Below, piece by piece: positions 38,668 through 46,818 of a stretch of DNA of 47,352 bases. The notes below the pieces were generated by a model. The model had not been told where the DNA came from. It did no database searches and worked only from the letters and a program-made list of their open reading frames with translations. The stretch is from Paludibacteraceae bacterium (GTDB taxonomy: Bacteria; Bacteroidota; Bacteroidia; Bacteroidales; Paludibacteraceae): NCBI GenBank assembly GCA_017559385.1, contig JAFYSK010000042.1, forward strand, positions 1-47,352, written 5' to 3'. Position numbers and translations under genes: made by a program. Each line of letters opens with the position of its first letter. Within the stretch, counting starts at the first letter, position 1.

Positions 38668-39618
38668 TTATCGTTTTACAACACCATCCCAGCACACTCG
38701 AGCTGCCTCCTGATTTGGCAGGCACGCTAGATGATAGCACGGTGTATGTGTAATGACATGCTTGATTGTTTCAAACAAATTATCCGCCATAGATTGCTCC
38801 ATCTTCAATCCCGAAGCAGACGACAACATATAGGCATACGCCTGAGGCAAAGTGATAGAACTTATCTGATTTTCAGGAGCCTGACTCAATTTGATGATAC
38901 CTCCTACCGGAGCACTATCATTTTTATAACATGGCGTTTTGCCACTCCATGGCGAGCCATACACTCGTACTTCGCCATCATCTATCACACGCAGAATAGG
39001 ATTGTCATCATTCAATAACCATGCGTCTTCAAATTTCGCCAACCATTGTCTTGCATGCGTCGATTTACCCGTCCCACTATGACCAAGGAACAAGTATCCT
39101 CTCGCCTCATCGCCTCTCTCCTCTCCTATAGCCGATAGCCCATTGCCCATAACCTCTCTCTTCACCACCACCGCAGCATGCATCTCTAATGTCATCAGCG
39201 GAGCTGTACGAAAAGCATACATCAGCATCAGGCCATTGTCAATGCAAAAGCGCACATTTTGACAGTCTCCAGCAATATACAACTGCCCATGCGTAAAGTC
39301 GCCATTGCATGCTAGTTCGCAGCAGATAGGTGATGTAGCTATTTGCGAAACGCGTATCAGCCACTCTTTTTCGGAAGAACGATACACCTCTATGCGAGGC
39401 ATATCGTCTTCAGAATTATCGGTAAAAGTGTGTTGGTAAACCAAACGTTCCTCTTCATTGAGCAATCCGTTCTGCTCTACCCTCAACGCAAATATGGGTT
39501 CTACATCTAGGTCTTGAGCCACACTAAACGGTTCATAATTCGTCATCTGAGCCAGCAACATCTCATTGCTACTCTCCACCTGAAAATTATGTCCCGCTAC
39601 GCAGTATATCCTAATCAC
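38668..39618 (-). CDS. HPr-kinase-like P-loop protein
   Basis: 316 residues. The N-terminal 140 residues are beta-rich. The P-loop GHSGTGKST is at 179-187, followed by NDDNPILRV and YGSPWSGKT, the HPr kinase/phosphorylase-like active-site segments; the C-terminus is helical. Family knowledge: such HprK-related kinases occur in RiPP clusters and can phosphorylate peptides or proteins on serine. Residues about 154-173 (REVMGNGLSAIGEERGDEAR) are encoded by a low-complexity repeat inserted directly before the conserved GYLFLGHSG strand. First gene of the cassette, 43 bases after cysS, without a visible promoter. Confidence 0.82.
   Translation of the reverse strand: MIRIYCVAGHNFQVESSNEMLLAQMTNYEPFSVAQDLDVEPIFALRVEQNGLLNEEERLVYQHTFTDNSEDDMPRIEVYRSSEKEWLIRVSQIATSPICCELACNGDFTHGQLYIAGDCQNVRFCIDNGLMLMYAFRTAPLMTLEMHAAVVVKREVMGNGLSAIGEERGDEARGYLFLGHSGTGKSTHARQWLAKFEDAWLLNDDNPILRVIDDGEVRVYGSPWSGKTPCYKNDSAPVGGIIKLSQAPENQISSITLPQAYAYMLSSASGLKMEQSMADNLFETIKHVITHTPCYHLACLPNQEAARVCWDGVVKR
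39100..39159. repeat. GGCGATGAG / CCGATAGCCC repeat inside the HPr-kinase-like gene
   Basis: 60 bases in frame. Plus-strand words CCTCTCTCCTCTCC, TATAGCCGATAGCCC and CATTGCCCATAACC; the coding strand carries GAGGCGATGAGGCGAGAGG, shared with aroC (19.37-19.40 kb). Confidence 0.6.
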
Positions 39619-39619
39619 T

Positions 39620-39658
39620 AAACACTAAACTCTAAACTCTAAACTCTAAACACTAAAC
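39620..39658. repeat. CTAAACACTAAACTCTAAAC simple repeat
   Basis: Seven imperfect 7-base units (ACTAAAC / TCTAAAC) fill the gap between cysS and the HPr-kinase-like gene. Short pieces of the same repeat occur at 37938-37950 and near 1590-1605. Confidence 0.7.
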
Positions 39659-39661
39659 CAA

Positions 39662-41125
39662 TCACAGGCTCCACTCGAAGCCGTCCTTGGTATCTTTGAT
39701 CGTAAAGCCTAGTTCGGTCAAGGCATTGCGAATCTTGTCGCTAGTACCCCAATCTTTGTTGCGCTTAGCCTCCAGACGCATATTCAGCAGCATATCTACT
39801 GCACCCTTGTACGCGTCCATACCCGCACCTGCGTCTTGTGCTCCGTCCAACTGCAAACCTAGGATATCCATCGCATAGGTTTTCCATACGGCACGCAACT
39901 CCTCCAAGTCAGCCTCAGAGATCGTACCCTTACCGTCAAAGACGGTATTAATAGCACGAGCCGAATCAAACAAGTGCGAAATCACGATTGGCGAGTTCAA
40001 ATCATCGTCCATCGCCTCTTGGCAACGCTCACGAAGATTACCAATCTCCACGCTTGAAGCAGCAGATGCCTTGATCTTCATCAGTCGTTGGTATGCCTCA
40101 GTCAAACGACCCAAACCCTTCTCCGCAGCCACCAAAGCGTCATTAGAGAAGTCCACGGTTGAGCGATAATGCGCTTGTAAGATAAAGAAACGGATAGTCA
40201 TCGGACTAAATGGTTGCTCCAACAACTCATGCTTACCCGCAAAGAACTGCTCCAGGGTGATGAAGTTATTATAACTCTTACCCATCTTCTTGCCTGCGAT
40301 GGTAATCATATTGTTGTGCATCCAGTAGTGTACACTCTCCTTACCCAAGGCCGCACAACTCTGTGCAATCTCTGCCTCGTGGTGAGGGAACATCAAGTCC
40401 ATACCGCCACCATGGATATCAAACTCCTCGCCTAGGTATTTTGTACCCATTGCAGAACACTCCATATGCCAACCAGGGAAACCTTCGCTCCATGGACTTG
40501 GCCAGTGCATGATATGCTCAGGCGCCGCTTTCTTCCAGAGTGCAAAGTCAAAGCTGTGCTTCTTCTCCTGTTGGCCGTCCAACTCGCGCGTCTCAGTCAC
40601 GATGTCCTCTAGGTTGCGACCTGACAACTTGCCATATGGATAATCCTTGGCATACTTCTCCACATCCATATACACACTGCCATTGCTCACATACGCATAG
40701 CCCTTGTCCATGATCTTTTGTACAAAAGCAATCTGCTCAATGATATGACCACTAGCATGTGGCTCAATAGATGGTGGCAACACGTTCAGCAGTTCCATAT
40801 CCCTGTGGTAGCGGTTCGTAAAATACTGCACCACCTCCATTGGTTCCAACTGCTCCAAACGTGCTTTTTTTGCTATCTTATCCTCGCCCTCGTCTGCATC
40901 ATGCTCTAGGTGACCCACGTCTGTGATATTACGCACATAGCGCACTTTGTAGCCCAAATGCATCAGATAACGATATAACAGGTCAAAGGTGATCGCAGGA
41001 CGCGCATGTCCCAAGTGTGCATCACCATACACGGTAGGACCGCAGACATACATGCCTACGTGTCCCTCGTGCAAAGGCTTGAAATATTCTTTTTGTCTAC
41101 TTAATGTATTATAAATCTGTAACAT
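39662..41125 (-). CDS. cysS: Cysteinyl-tRNA synthetase
   Basis: 487 residues, full length. Class I enzyme that charges tRNA-Cys. The zinc ligand C28 lies in [10 protein letters not shown], the HIGH motif is HLGH at 37-40, the KMSKS loop reads KKMGKS (glycine in place of serine), and [11 protein letters not shown] is the second zinc-side segment. The C-terminal anticodon-binding helices are complete ([20 protein letters not shown]). Upstream on the same strand is the repeat array and nagB; no TAnnTTTG box was seen in that gap, so readthrough from nagB/glgB is possible. Confidence 0.97.
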   Translation of the reverse strand: MLQIYNTLSRQKEYFKPLHEGHVGMYVCGPTVYGDAHLGHARPAITFDLLYRYLMHLGYKVRYVRNITDVGHLEHDADEGEDKIAKKARLEQLEPMEVVQYFTNRYHRDMELLNVLPPSIEPHASGHIIEQIAFVQKIMDKGYAYVSNGSVYMDVEKYAKDYPYGKLSGRNLEDIVTETRELDGQQEKKHSFDFALWKKAAPEHIMHWPSPWSEGFPGWHMECSAMGTKYLGEEFDIHGGGMDLMFPHHEAEIAQSCAALGKESVHYWMHNNMITIAGKKMGKSYNNFITLEQFFAGKHELLEQPFSPMTIRFFILQAHYRSTVDFSNDALVAAEKGLGRLTEAYQRLMKIKASAASSVEIGNLRERCQEAMDDDLNSPIVISHLFDSARAINTVFDGKGTISEADLEELRAVWKTYAMDILGLQLDGAQDAGAGMDAYKGAVDMLLNMRLEAKRNKDWGTSDKIRNALTELGFTIKDTKDGFEWSL

Positions 41126-41129
41126 ATTC

Positions 41130-41397
41130 TAGTTCACTTCGTTTGTAGATCGCTACGCTATAGATCGCTGCGTTGTAGATCACTTCGCTGTAGATCACTT
41201 CGTTGTAGATCGCTTCGCTCGAAGACTTCTAGAAGTCTACAGGGCTCTGCCCGATCTACAGGACGTAAGTCCGATCTACCATCTACAGGGCTCTGCCCGA
41301 TCTACAGGACGCAAGTCCGATCTACCATCTACAGGGCTCCGCCCGATCTACAGGCGCGTTGCGCCGATCTACCATCTACAGCCGCAAAGCGGCGATC
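41130..41397. repeat. Large GATCTACAG-family hairpin array
   Basis: About 14 units fill the gap between nagB and cysS. Constant flank CGATCTAC(C/AG) alternates with hairpin cores whose stems differ but stay complementary: GGGCTCTGCCC, GGACGTAAGTCC, GGACGCAAGTCC, GGGCTCCGCCC, GGCGCGTTGCGCC, CCGCAAAGCGG; the first part uses GCTACGC, GCTGCG, ACTTCG and GCTTCGC cores. The last unit forms the nagB stop region. No promoter seen. Confidence 0.88.
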
Positions 41398-42207
41398 TTA
41401 AAGAAGACTTTTAGGATCGAGGTTATTTTTCTCGATATCTTTGAAGTAGTTGTATGTTCCCACTTTCAACTCAGCGCAAGCAGCCTCATCAGCTACGATG
41501 ATACCGTGTTGGTGCATTTGCAAGGCAGAGATAGTCCACATGTGAGAGATTGGCTCCTCTACAGCATGTTGCAACGCACGCGCTTTATTGTGGCCGTTTA
41601 CCATAATGAGTACCTCTTGAGCATCCATGATGGTGCCTACACCTACAGTGAGAGCGGTCTTTGGCACTTTGTTCACATCGTTGTCAAAGAAACGAGAGTT
41701 AGCGATGATAGTATCTGTGGTCAACTCTTTCATACGAGTGCGTGAGCTGAGTGAGCTACCTGGCTCGTTGAACGCGATGTGACCATCAGGGCCGATACCA
41801 CCCAAGAACAATTTGATACCGCCGTATTGTTTGATTTTCTCCTCGTAGCGAGCGCACTCTGCCACGAGATCCTCTGCGTTACCGTTCAAGATATTTACGT
41901 TCTCAGGACGGATATCGATGTGAGAGAAGAAGTTCTTCCACATAAAGGTATGGTAGCTCTCAGAGTGATCCTCTGGAATACCTACATACTCATCCATATT
42001 GAAAGTAACTACGTTACGGAAGCTTACTTTACCCTCTTTGTGAAGTTTAATCAAGTTGCGGTACATACCGAGAGGTGATGAACCGGTAGGCAAACCCAAC
42101 ACAAATGGAGTACCCTCTTTAGGACCGAATTCGTTAATGCGTTTTGCTACATAATTTGCTGCCCACTCTGATAGTAGGTCATAGTTTGGTTGAATAACTA
42201 ATCTCAT
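41398..42207 (-). CDS. nagB: Glucosamine-6-phosphate deaminase
   Basis: 269 residues, the typical length. It converts glucosamine-6-phosphate to fructose-6-phosphate and ammonia. Signatures: [49 protein letters not shown] (catalytic His and Glu), [19 protein letters not shown] and an NNLDPKSLL end. Both flanks are repeat arrays. It shares strand with glgB upstream and cysS downstream. Confidence 0.96.
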   Translation of the reverse strand: MRLVIQPNYDLLSEWAANYVAKRINEFGPKEGTPFVLGLPTGSSPLGMYRNLIKLHKEGKVSFRNVVTFNMDEYVGIPEDHSESYHTFMWKNFFSHIDIRPENVNILNGNAEDLVAECARYEEKIKQYGGIKLFLGGIGPDGHIAFNEPGSSLSSRTRMKELTTDTIIANSRFFDNDVNKVPKTALTVGVGTIMDAQEVLIMVNGHNKARALQHAVEEPISHMWTISALQMHQHGIIVADEAACAELKVGTYNYFKDIEKNNLDPKSLL

Positions 42208-42249
42208 GGTTTTATTGTTTTATGTTGTTAATAAATTTCGTTTTTGATT

Positions 42250-42345
42250 CAGGAGCAAGGAACAAGGAGCAAAGACTTATTACTTTCGTCTATGTAGTCG
42301 CTACTGATATGTCTTGGTTCCTGGCTCTTGGTTCTTTATTCAGTC
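42250..42345. repeat. CAAGGAACC-family palindromic element, intergenic copy
   Basis: Left arm AGGAGCAAGGAACAAGGAGC (42251-42270) then AAAGAC; right arm GTCTTGGTTCCTGGCTCTTG (42311-42330) then GTTC. Same arms, length and internal spacing as the copy inside aroA. Confidence 0.75.
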
Positions 42346-42421
42346 CACAGGGCTCTGCCCGATCTACAGCGAAGCGATCTACAGGGCGCAAGCCCGATCC
42401 ACAGCCCTTTAGGGCGATCTG
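42346..42421. repeat. GATCTACAG-family array before the glgB stop
   Basis: Cores GGGCTCTGCCC, CGAAGCG, GGGCGCAAGCCC and CCCTTTAGGG separated by GATCTACAG or GATCCACAG, ending at the glgB stop codon. Confidence 0.82.
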
Positions 42422-44509
42422 TTAGTCCTTCTGGACTAACACCACTGCGCTTCTTGCAGGCAAGTACAACTGCAACCAGCCCTTGCCTTCCTTCAAGTAG
42501 CCGTCATCTGGCATCGTGAAGTGCTCCACACTATCGTCCGACAAACCGAAGCCCGCAAACTCCGTCGCATCCGTGTTCAGCACCACTTTGTACTTACCCG
42601 CCTTGACAGGAATACCATAACCGTCAAAGGACTTCACACCATTCCAGTTAAAGACAAACACCAACTTTCCGCGTTGGTATGCCACCACTTGGTCGCCCTC
42701 GTTGTCGCACAACTTCTCCACCCATGGTAGGTGCACGCCGCACTTATCTTTCACAGGTGCTAAGTTCTCCTTCAAAAGGTGTACCATTGCCTCGTCAAAC
42801 TTATTGAGGTTGCTGAAGAAATAACGCTCATTATCCACCAAGCTCCATTGACGACGCGCATACTTATGACTCCAACCATTGCCCTGACGAGGAAAATCTA
42901 TCCACTCTGGATGACCAAACTCATTACCCATAAAATTCAAGTAGCCACCATTAATCGTCGAAGCCGTGATCAGTCGTATCATCTTGTGCAACGCCAAACC
43001 ACGGTCCACCATGTAAGTCGCATGACCGTGCTCAAAATGCCAATACATATCCGCGTCGCACAATCGGAAGATAATCGTCTTATCGCCCACCAACGCTTGG
43101 TCGTGGCTCTCTGCGTAGGAGATGGTCTTCTCATCCTCGCGGCGGTTGGTCATCTCATAGAAGATATGTCCCGCTTTCCAATCCTCGTCACGCACTTCCT
43201 TGATATACTTGATCCAGAAATCTGGAATACCCATCGCCAAGCGATAGTCAAAGCCCATACCGCCATCTTTCACTGCACAAGCCAAACCAGGCATACCCGA
43301 CATATCCTCCGCAATCGTGATCGCACCTTTCTTCACTTCGTGAATCAGCTTGTTCGCCAAGGTCAAGTAGCAAATCGCATCGCCATCCTCGTTGCCGTTG
43401 TAGTAGCAAGAATAGTCCACAAAATCCTCTCCCAAACCATGACTCTTGTACATCATTGAGGTCACGCCGTCAAAGCGAAAACCGTCAAAGCCGTACACAT
43501 CCATCCAGTATTTGCAGTTCGACAGCAAGAAGTGCAACACCTCTGTCTTGCCGTAATCAAAGCACAAACTATCCCATGCTGGATGCTCTCTGCGACCACC
43601 GGCGTGGAAGTATTGATAAGGCGTTCCGTCGAAGTTACCCAGGCCCTCCAACTCATTCTTCACCGCATGCGAATGCACAATATCCATTATCACATCCATG
43701 CCGTATGCGTGTGCATCATCAATCAGACGCTTCAACTCCTCTGGTGTACCGCAGCGTGATGACACAGCAAAGAAGTTAGACACGTGATAACCAAAACTAC
43801 CGTAGTATGGATGTTCTTGAATAGCCATAATCTGCAAGCAGTTGTAGCCCAATTTCGCAATGCGAGGCAGCACATCTATGCGGAACTCCTCGTATGAGTT
43901 CACCTTCTCCTCTTCACTCGACATTCCGATATGGCACTCGTAGATAAACAACGGATCATTCGCCTTGCGACGCTTCACCTTAACTCCCTTCCCTTTAGGG
44001 AGGGGTTGGGGGTAGGCTGCCTGCTCCGTAGGCGCCCACACTTGCGCCGCAAACAGCTTCGTCACAGGATCTTGCACCACGCGGTTGGTATAACTAGGAA
44101 TACGCTCACCTTTGCCACCATACCACTCTACTAGCAGTTTGTAGAGTTGCTCGTGCTTGATCATATCCTCATCCAGCACCACTTCCCATACGCCATCACC
44201 CACAGGTTGCAAACGATACGCCTCATCTTTCTGCCAATTGTTAAAGTCGCCTATCATGTAGATAGCTGTCGCATTAGGTGCCCACTCACGCAGCACCCAT
44301 TGCCCACCTTGAAACTTTGAAACTTTGGAACTTTTAGAACCCTCTATTTTGTGTAAACCAAAATAGAGATATCCATTCGCCCATTCACTCAGTTTCTTTC
44401 CGCCTGTTAGTTCTTGTTCGCGTTTGAGTGCATAGTTGTATCGTCCTTCGATGGCTTCAGCATAAGGACGCAAGTAGGTGTCTGATTGTATTAGTTTGAG
44501 CGTTTTCAT
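42422..44509 (-). CDS. glgB: 1,4-alpha-glucan branching enzyme
   Basis: 695 residues from the ATG at 44509 (a TTG one codon earlier is not needed). GH13 enzyme that adds alpha-1,6 branches to glycogen. An N-terminal CBM48-like domain (about 30-150: WVLREWAPNATAIYMIGDFN) leads to the GH13 barrel with IYECHIGMSSEEEKV, GFDGFRFDGVTSMMY (nucleophile Asp), TIAEDMSGMPG (acid Glu) and SYAESHDQALVGDK (transition-state Asp). Two low-complexity repeats lie in frame: before GGQWVLREW (SKSSKVSKF) and within YPQPLPKGKGVKVKRR ahead of FIYECH. Both are in linkers. Full promoter upstream. Confidence 0.95.
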   Translation of the reverse strand: MKTLKLIQSDTYLRPYAEAIEGRYNYALKREQELTGGKKLSEWANGYLYFGLHKIEGSKSSKVSKFQGGQWVLREWAPNATAIYMIGDFNNWQKDEAYRLQPVGDGVWEVVLDEDMIKHEQLYKLLVEWYGGKGERIPSYTNRVVQDPVTKLFAAQVWAPTEQAAYPQPLPKGKGVKVKRRKANDPLFIYECHIGMSSEEEKVNSYEEFRIDVLPRIAKLGYNCLQIMAIQEHPYYGSFGYHVSNFFAVSSRCGTPEELKRLIDDAHAYGMDVIMDIVHSHAVKNELEGLGNFDGTPYQYFHAGGRREHPAWDSLCFDYGKTEVLHFLLSNCKYWMDVYGFDGFRFDGVTSMMYKSHGLGEDFVDYSCYYNGNEDGDAICYLTLANKLIHEVKKGAITIAEDMSGMPGLACAVKDGGMGFDYRLAMGIPDFWIKYIKEVRDEDWKAGHIFYEMTNRREDEKTISYAESHDQALVGDKTIIFRLCDADMYWHFEHGHATYMVDRGLALHKMIRLITASTINGGYLNFMGNEFGHPEWIDFPRQGNGWSHKYARRQWSLVDNERYFFSNLNKFDEAMVHLLKENLAPVKDKCGVHLPWVEKLCDNEGDQVVAYQRGKLVFVFNWNGVKSFDGYGIPVKAGKYKVVLNTDATEFAGFGLSDDSVEHFTMPDDGYLKEGKGWLQLYLPARSAVVLVQKD
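43984..44018. repeat. CCCTTTAGGGAGGGG repeat inside glgB
   Basis: The palindrome CCCTTTAGGG followed by AGGGGTTGGGGGTAGGC encodes AYPQPLPKGKG on the minus strand. This G-rich motif is common as a stray intergenic repeat in Bacteroidetes, but here it is coding. Confidence 0.6.
44305..44345. repeat. GAAACTTTGAAACTTTGG repeat inside glgB
   Basis: CTTGAAACTTTGAAACTTTG and GAACTTTTAGAACC words; the same type as in aroA (25203-25243) and aroC (18641-18675). Encodes GSKSSKVSKFQ in frame. Confidence 0.6.
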
Positions 44510-44552
44510 CAACGAAATATTTACAATATTTGCAGTTTATTAAAATCGGGTG

Positions 44553-44583
44553 CAAAGTTACTAAAAAAAATGCACATACGCAA
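44553..44583 (-). promoter_or_regulatory. glgB promoter
   Basis: TTG (44583-44581), 20-base spacer with an A-tract, TAACTTTG (44560-44553), 44 bases before the ATG. A decayed second copy (TAACTTC) lies at 44798-44833. Confidence 0.8.
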
Positions 44584-44592
44584 GTAAAGCGA

Positions 44593-44722
44593 GCATTTTT
44601 TATGAGAAAGCTATAGATTATATCTATATGTGCCGCATTTATCCCACTATGGGAGCTTGCTCATAATAGTGCGGATGAAGGTGGTACAAAAAGGCGAAGC
44701 CGATTTTCTCATAAAAAAAATG
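44593..44722. other. 130-bp inverted-repeat segment upstream of glgB
   Basis: The arms GCATTTTTTATGAGAAA (44593-44609) and TTTCTCATAAAAAAAATG (44705-44722) are inverted copies with a two-base indel. Inside is a smaller palindrome (ATAGATTATATCTAT) and CACTAT...ATAGTG. The near-direct repeat of the promoter region (44553-44591 and 44798-44833) brackets it. The whole 44510-44985 stretch contains no gene that I can support. Confidence 0.5.
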
Positions 44723-44924
44723 TGAGCATACTGGAGTATGGGCTGCATTTTTCAACTGTAATTTCGAGGAGGGACCCGCTTGCGGGAGGTGCCATTGAAG
44801 TTACATTTTTTCTGACATACGCAAGCAAAACGGCTGAAAGTTTTACTTTCAAAGCTGTTTTTAAGCACATCAACTACGTGGTATGCAAAATTGAGGTATT
44901 GCTAAGGGCTTTATAATACTTTTC

Positions 44925-44945
44925 GCCCCCTATATTATAGGGGGC
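44925..44945. other. Hairpin with an alternative partner
   Basis: GCCCCCTA (44925-44932) pairs with TAGGGGGC (44938-44945). GGGGC (44941-44945) can instead pair with GCCCC at 44956-44960. No clean T-run follows on either strand, so a terminator role is unproven. Confidence 0.4.
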
Positions 44946-44985
44946 TTGTATTATAGCCCCTGCCATATCCTCAAAAACGCGATTT

Positions 44986-45366
44986 TCACTCATCCTTTTT
45001 CAGCTGCTGATGCAGTTGCGCCACAACAAACCCACGCAAGGTTGTATAACGCTTCTCTCCCTGCTTCGCATACTTAAACTGTTGCTCAAAAAGCTCTTGC
45101 CAATACGCCGCACGCTCGGGATTACTAAGCTCTTCTTTCACAAGCAGTTGCACTTCTTGGAAAAGACTTCGATTTTTACTCGCGGCTTCCGACCATTTTC
45201 CCTCATGGCAATGATAAACATAGGTCTCCAACGGACCATAAATAGGCCTACCTTTAGCATCTTTGCCATAACATTTGCGACGAGTAACGGTCACGCGACC
45301 GTCCGAAGTAGAAGACAACTTGCCAGTCATATTTTCAACTGGCGAAATCAATGTACTTTGAGACAT
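44986..45366 (-). CDS. Small basic protein of unknown function
   Basis: 126 residues, no signal peptide. The N-terminal half is polar with TVTRRKCYGKDAKGRPIYGPLETY; the C-terminal half is helical (SLFQEVQLLVKEELSNPER, AAYWQELFEQQFKYAKQG, GFVVAQLHQQLKKDE). Short proteins of this type occur as hypotheticals in Prevotella and relatives; I know of no function. No TAnnTTTG box was found, but an array of six 11-bp repeats lies about 77 bases upstream of the start and may be part of its control region. Confidence 0.7.
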   Translation of the reverse strand: MSQSTLISPVENMTGKLSSTSDGRVTVTRRKCYGKDAKGRPIYGPLETYVYHCHEGKWSEAASKNRSLFQEVQLLVKEELSNPERAAYWQELFEQQFKYAKQGEKRYTTLRGFVVAQLHQQLKKDE

Positions 45367-45442
45367 AAATGATTAAGATCTAGTTTAGTTAATTTGTAAG
45401 GTTATTTTTCTTCTCTTTTACTTATGTTTTTCCTTGTAAATT

Positions 45443-45508
45443 ACGCACTATTCACGCACTATTCACGCACAATAGACGCACAATAAGCGCACAATAGACG
45501 CACTATTC
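45443..45508. repeat. Six 11-bp tandem repeats
   Basis: Units ACGCACTATTC (twice), ACGCACAATAG, ACGCACAATAA, GCGCACAATAG, ACGCACTATTC, exactly 66 bases. The two versions differ by CTATTC versus CAATAG, which are near mirror complements. The rest of 45367-45793 has a T-rich stretch, a run of G (45690-45697) and the promoter of the next gene. Confidence 0.85.
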
Positions 45509-45726
45509 AGCAGCTTTCACTATGGGTTTACGCCGCCAAAATCGAATGCAAATATACAAAAAAATCTGCGAATTTCCAAATTTTCAGGAGATTATTTTTG
45601 AGAAATTGTAATGAAACAAATCTACAACATTCCCAAAAGCATATCTCAAAAAATACACACTCATAACCTACTGATTACCAACAACTAACGGGGGGGGTAA
45701 ATTGTATCAAAAAAAATCACAAAAGA

Positions 45727-45758
45727 TTTGCTCAGTTCAAAAAAATTCACTACCTTTG
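45727..45758 (+). promoter_or_regulatory. Promoter of the leucine-rich-repeat surface protein
   Basis: TTTG at 45727-45730, 20-base spacer, TACCTTTG at 45751-45758; ATG at 45794. This also excludes the longer frame starting at 45728. Confidence 0.82.
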
Positions 45759-45793
45759 CAGCAAGTTTGTATAACCTTATAATATATCGCCCT

Positions 45794-46798
45794 ATGAAAA
45801 AGACATTCTCTCTACTCCTCGTTCTTTTTTGTTCGCTAACTCTTTGGGCAGAGCATTTTGTGCATCAACATATCTATTACAACACTACTAGCGATAGCAC
45901 TGCTGTTGTGCACTACCAAACCATATGGTCAACACCAAAGTATAATCACGACACTTTGGTTATTCCACAAACTGTAGTTTATCGTGGAAAAACATATCGC
46001 ATCGTCGGTATCGTGCAAAGTGCATTTGGAGAATTTACCTCTCTCATTACAGTTTCAATTCCTAACACCGTCACCAGCATAGGTATTGGAGCTTTCGCTA
46101 ATTGTACAAACCTTAGCAAGATTCTCATACCATCTTCAGTAGATACAATAGGTAGTGCGGCATTTGGTTATTGTACCTCTTTGAAAGAAGTAACTTGCTT
46201 GGCTACGATTCCGCCTACATGTGGGGATCTCGTGCTTGGTGAATATGAAATATTCTATGGTGTAAATGTTGCAAATATTCCACTTTATGTACCTGCGGAG
46301 TCTATAGAACTATACAAAAAGGCAGATCATTGGAAAGACTTTGGTCAAATTTTGCCTATTGAAGATCTCAACAAATCACTAATTGGAGAATGGCAGTATG
46401 TTGGCCGTGAAGATAAAGACTGCATCGTTTCTATTTCTGATTCGCTAATTTATAACCATCCTTTTGGTCAATCTCATAGATATACCGCCTCTGCAAGCCA
46501 ATTGTATTTAGAACGATTATGGGCCCTTGACGATGGTCCTGATCGTTGGGAAGCATGTAATTATTCGCTTAACGGAGACACCTTATGGATTGATAATTTT
46601 TGGATGGGATTTATGTGGGTAGAAGTATATCCACCTATCCTATACGATATTACATTGGTGAGAAAAAAAGATGTACCTAACGATGTAGATAGTCCTACAT
46701 CCACTTCGCCATTCTCAAAAACTCTCCACAACGGTCAACTCCTTATATTCCGTGATGACAAAACCTACAACATTATGGGAGTAGAAATAACAAAATAA
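45794..46798 (+). CDS. Secreted BspA-like leucine-rich-repeat protein
   Basis: 334 residues from the ATG at 45794. Signal peptide about 1-19 (SLTLWAE). Residues about 45-175 hold LRR_5/BspA-type repeats (FTSLITVSIPNTVTSIGIGA, FANCTNLSKILIPSSVDTIG, FGYCTSLKEVTC). Residues about 195-300 form a lipocalin-like domain opening LIGEWQYVGREDK, similar in start to the small lipoprotein at 14909-15301. The last 25 residues (KTLHNGQLLIFRDDKTYNIM...) look like a conserved C-terminal segment of secreted Bacteroidales proteins, comparable to a type IX-like sorting tail, but I cannot prove that. It has its own promoter and is followed by another secreted protein. Confidence 0.82.
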   Translation: MKKTFSLLLVLFCSLTLWAEHFVHQHIYYNTTSDSTAVVHYQTIWSTPKYNHDTLVIPQTVVYRGKTYRIVGIVQSAFGEFTSLITVSIPNTVTSIGIGAFANCTNLSKILIPSSVDTIGSAAFGYCTSLKEVTCLATIPPTCGDLVLGEYEIFYGVNVANIPLYVPAESIELYKKADHWKDFGQILPIEDLNKSLIGEWQYVGREDKDCIVSISDSLIYNHPFGQSHRYTASASQLYLERLWALDDGPDRWEACNYSLNGDTLWIDNFWMGFMWVEVYPPILYDITLVRKKDVPNDVDSPTSTSPFSKTLHNGQLLIFRDDKTYNIMGVEITK

Positions 46799-46818
46799 CC
46801 TCATAAATACTTACACCT

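Noticed and set aside
41130-41397. Possible CRISPR array
   Set aside because: The repeat flank is only about 9 bases, the intervening units are 10-13 base hairpins instead of unique 30-base spacers, and there are no cas genes in the window.
42328-42519. Small plus-strand frame containing DLQRSDLQ
   Set aside because: It is the translation of a GATCTACAG array plus antisense glgB; kept only as evidence that the repeat stays open in that frame.
42779-43459. 226-codon plus-strand frame opposite glgB
   Set aside because: Shadow of the strongly conserved GlgB catalytic region; no domain, signal or start context.
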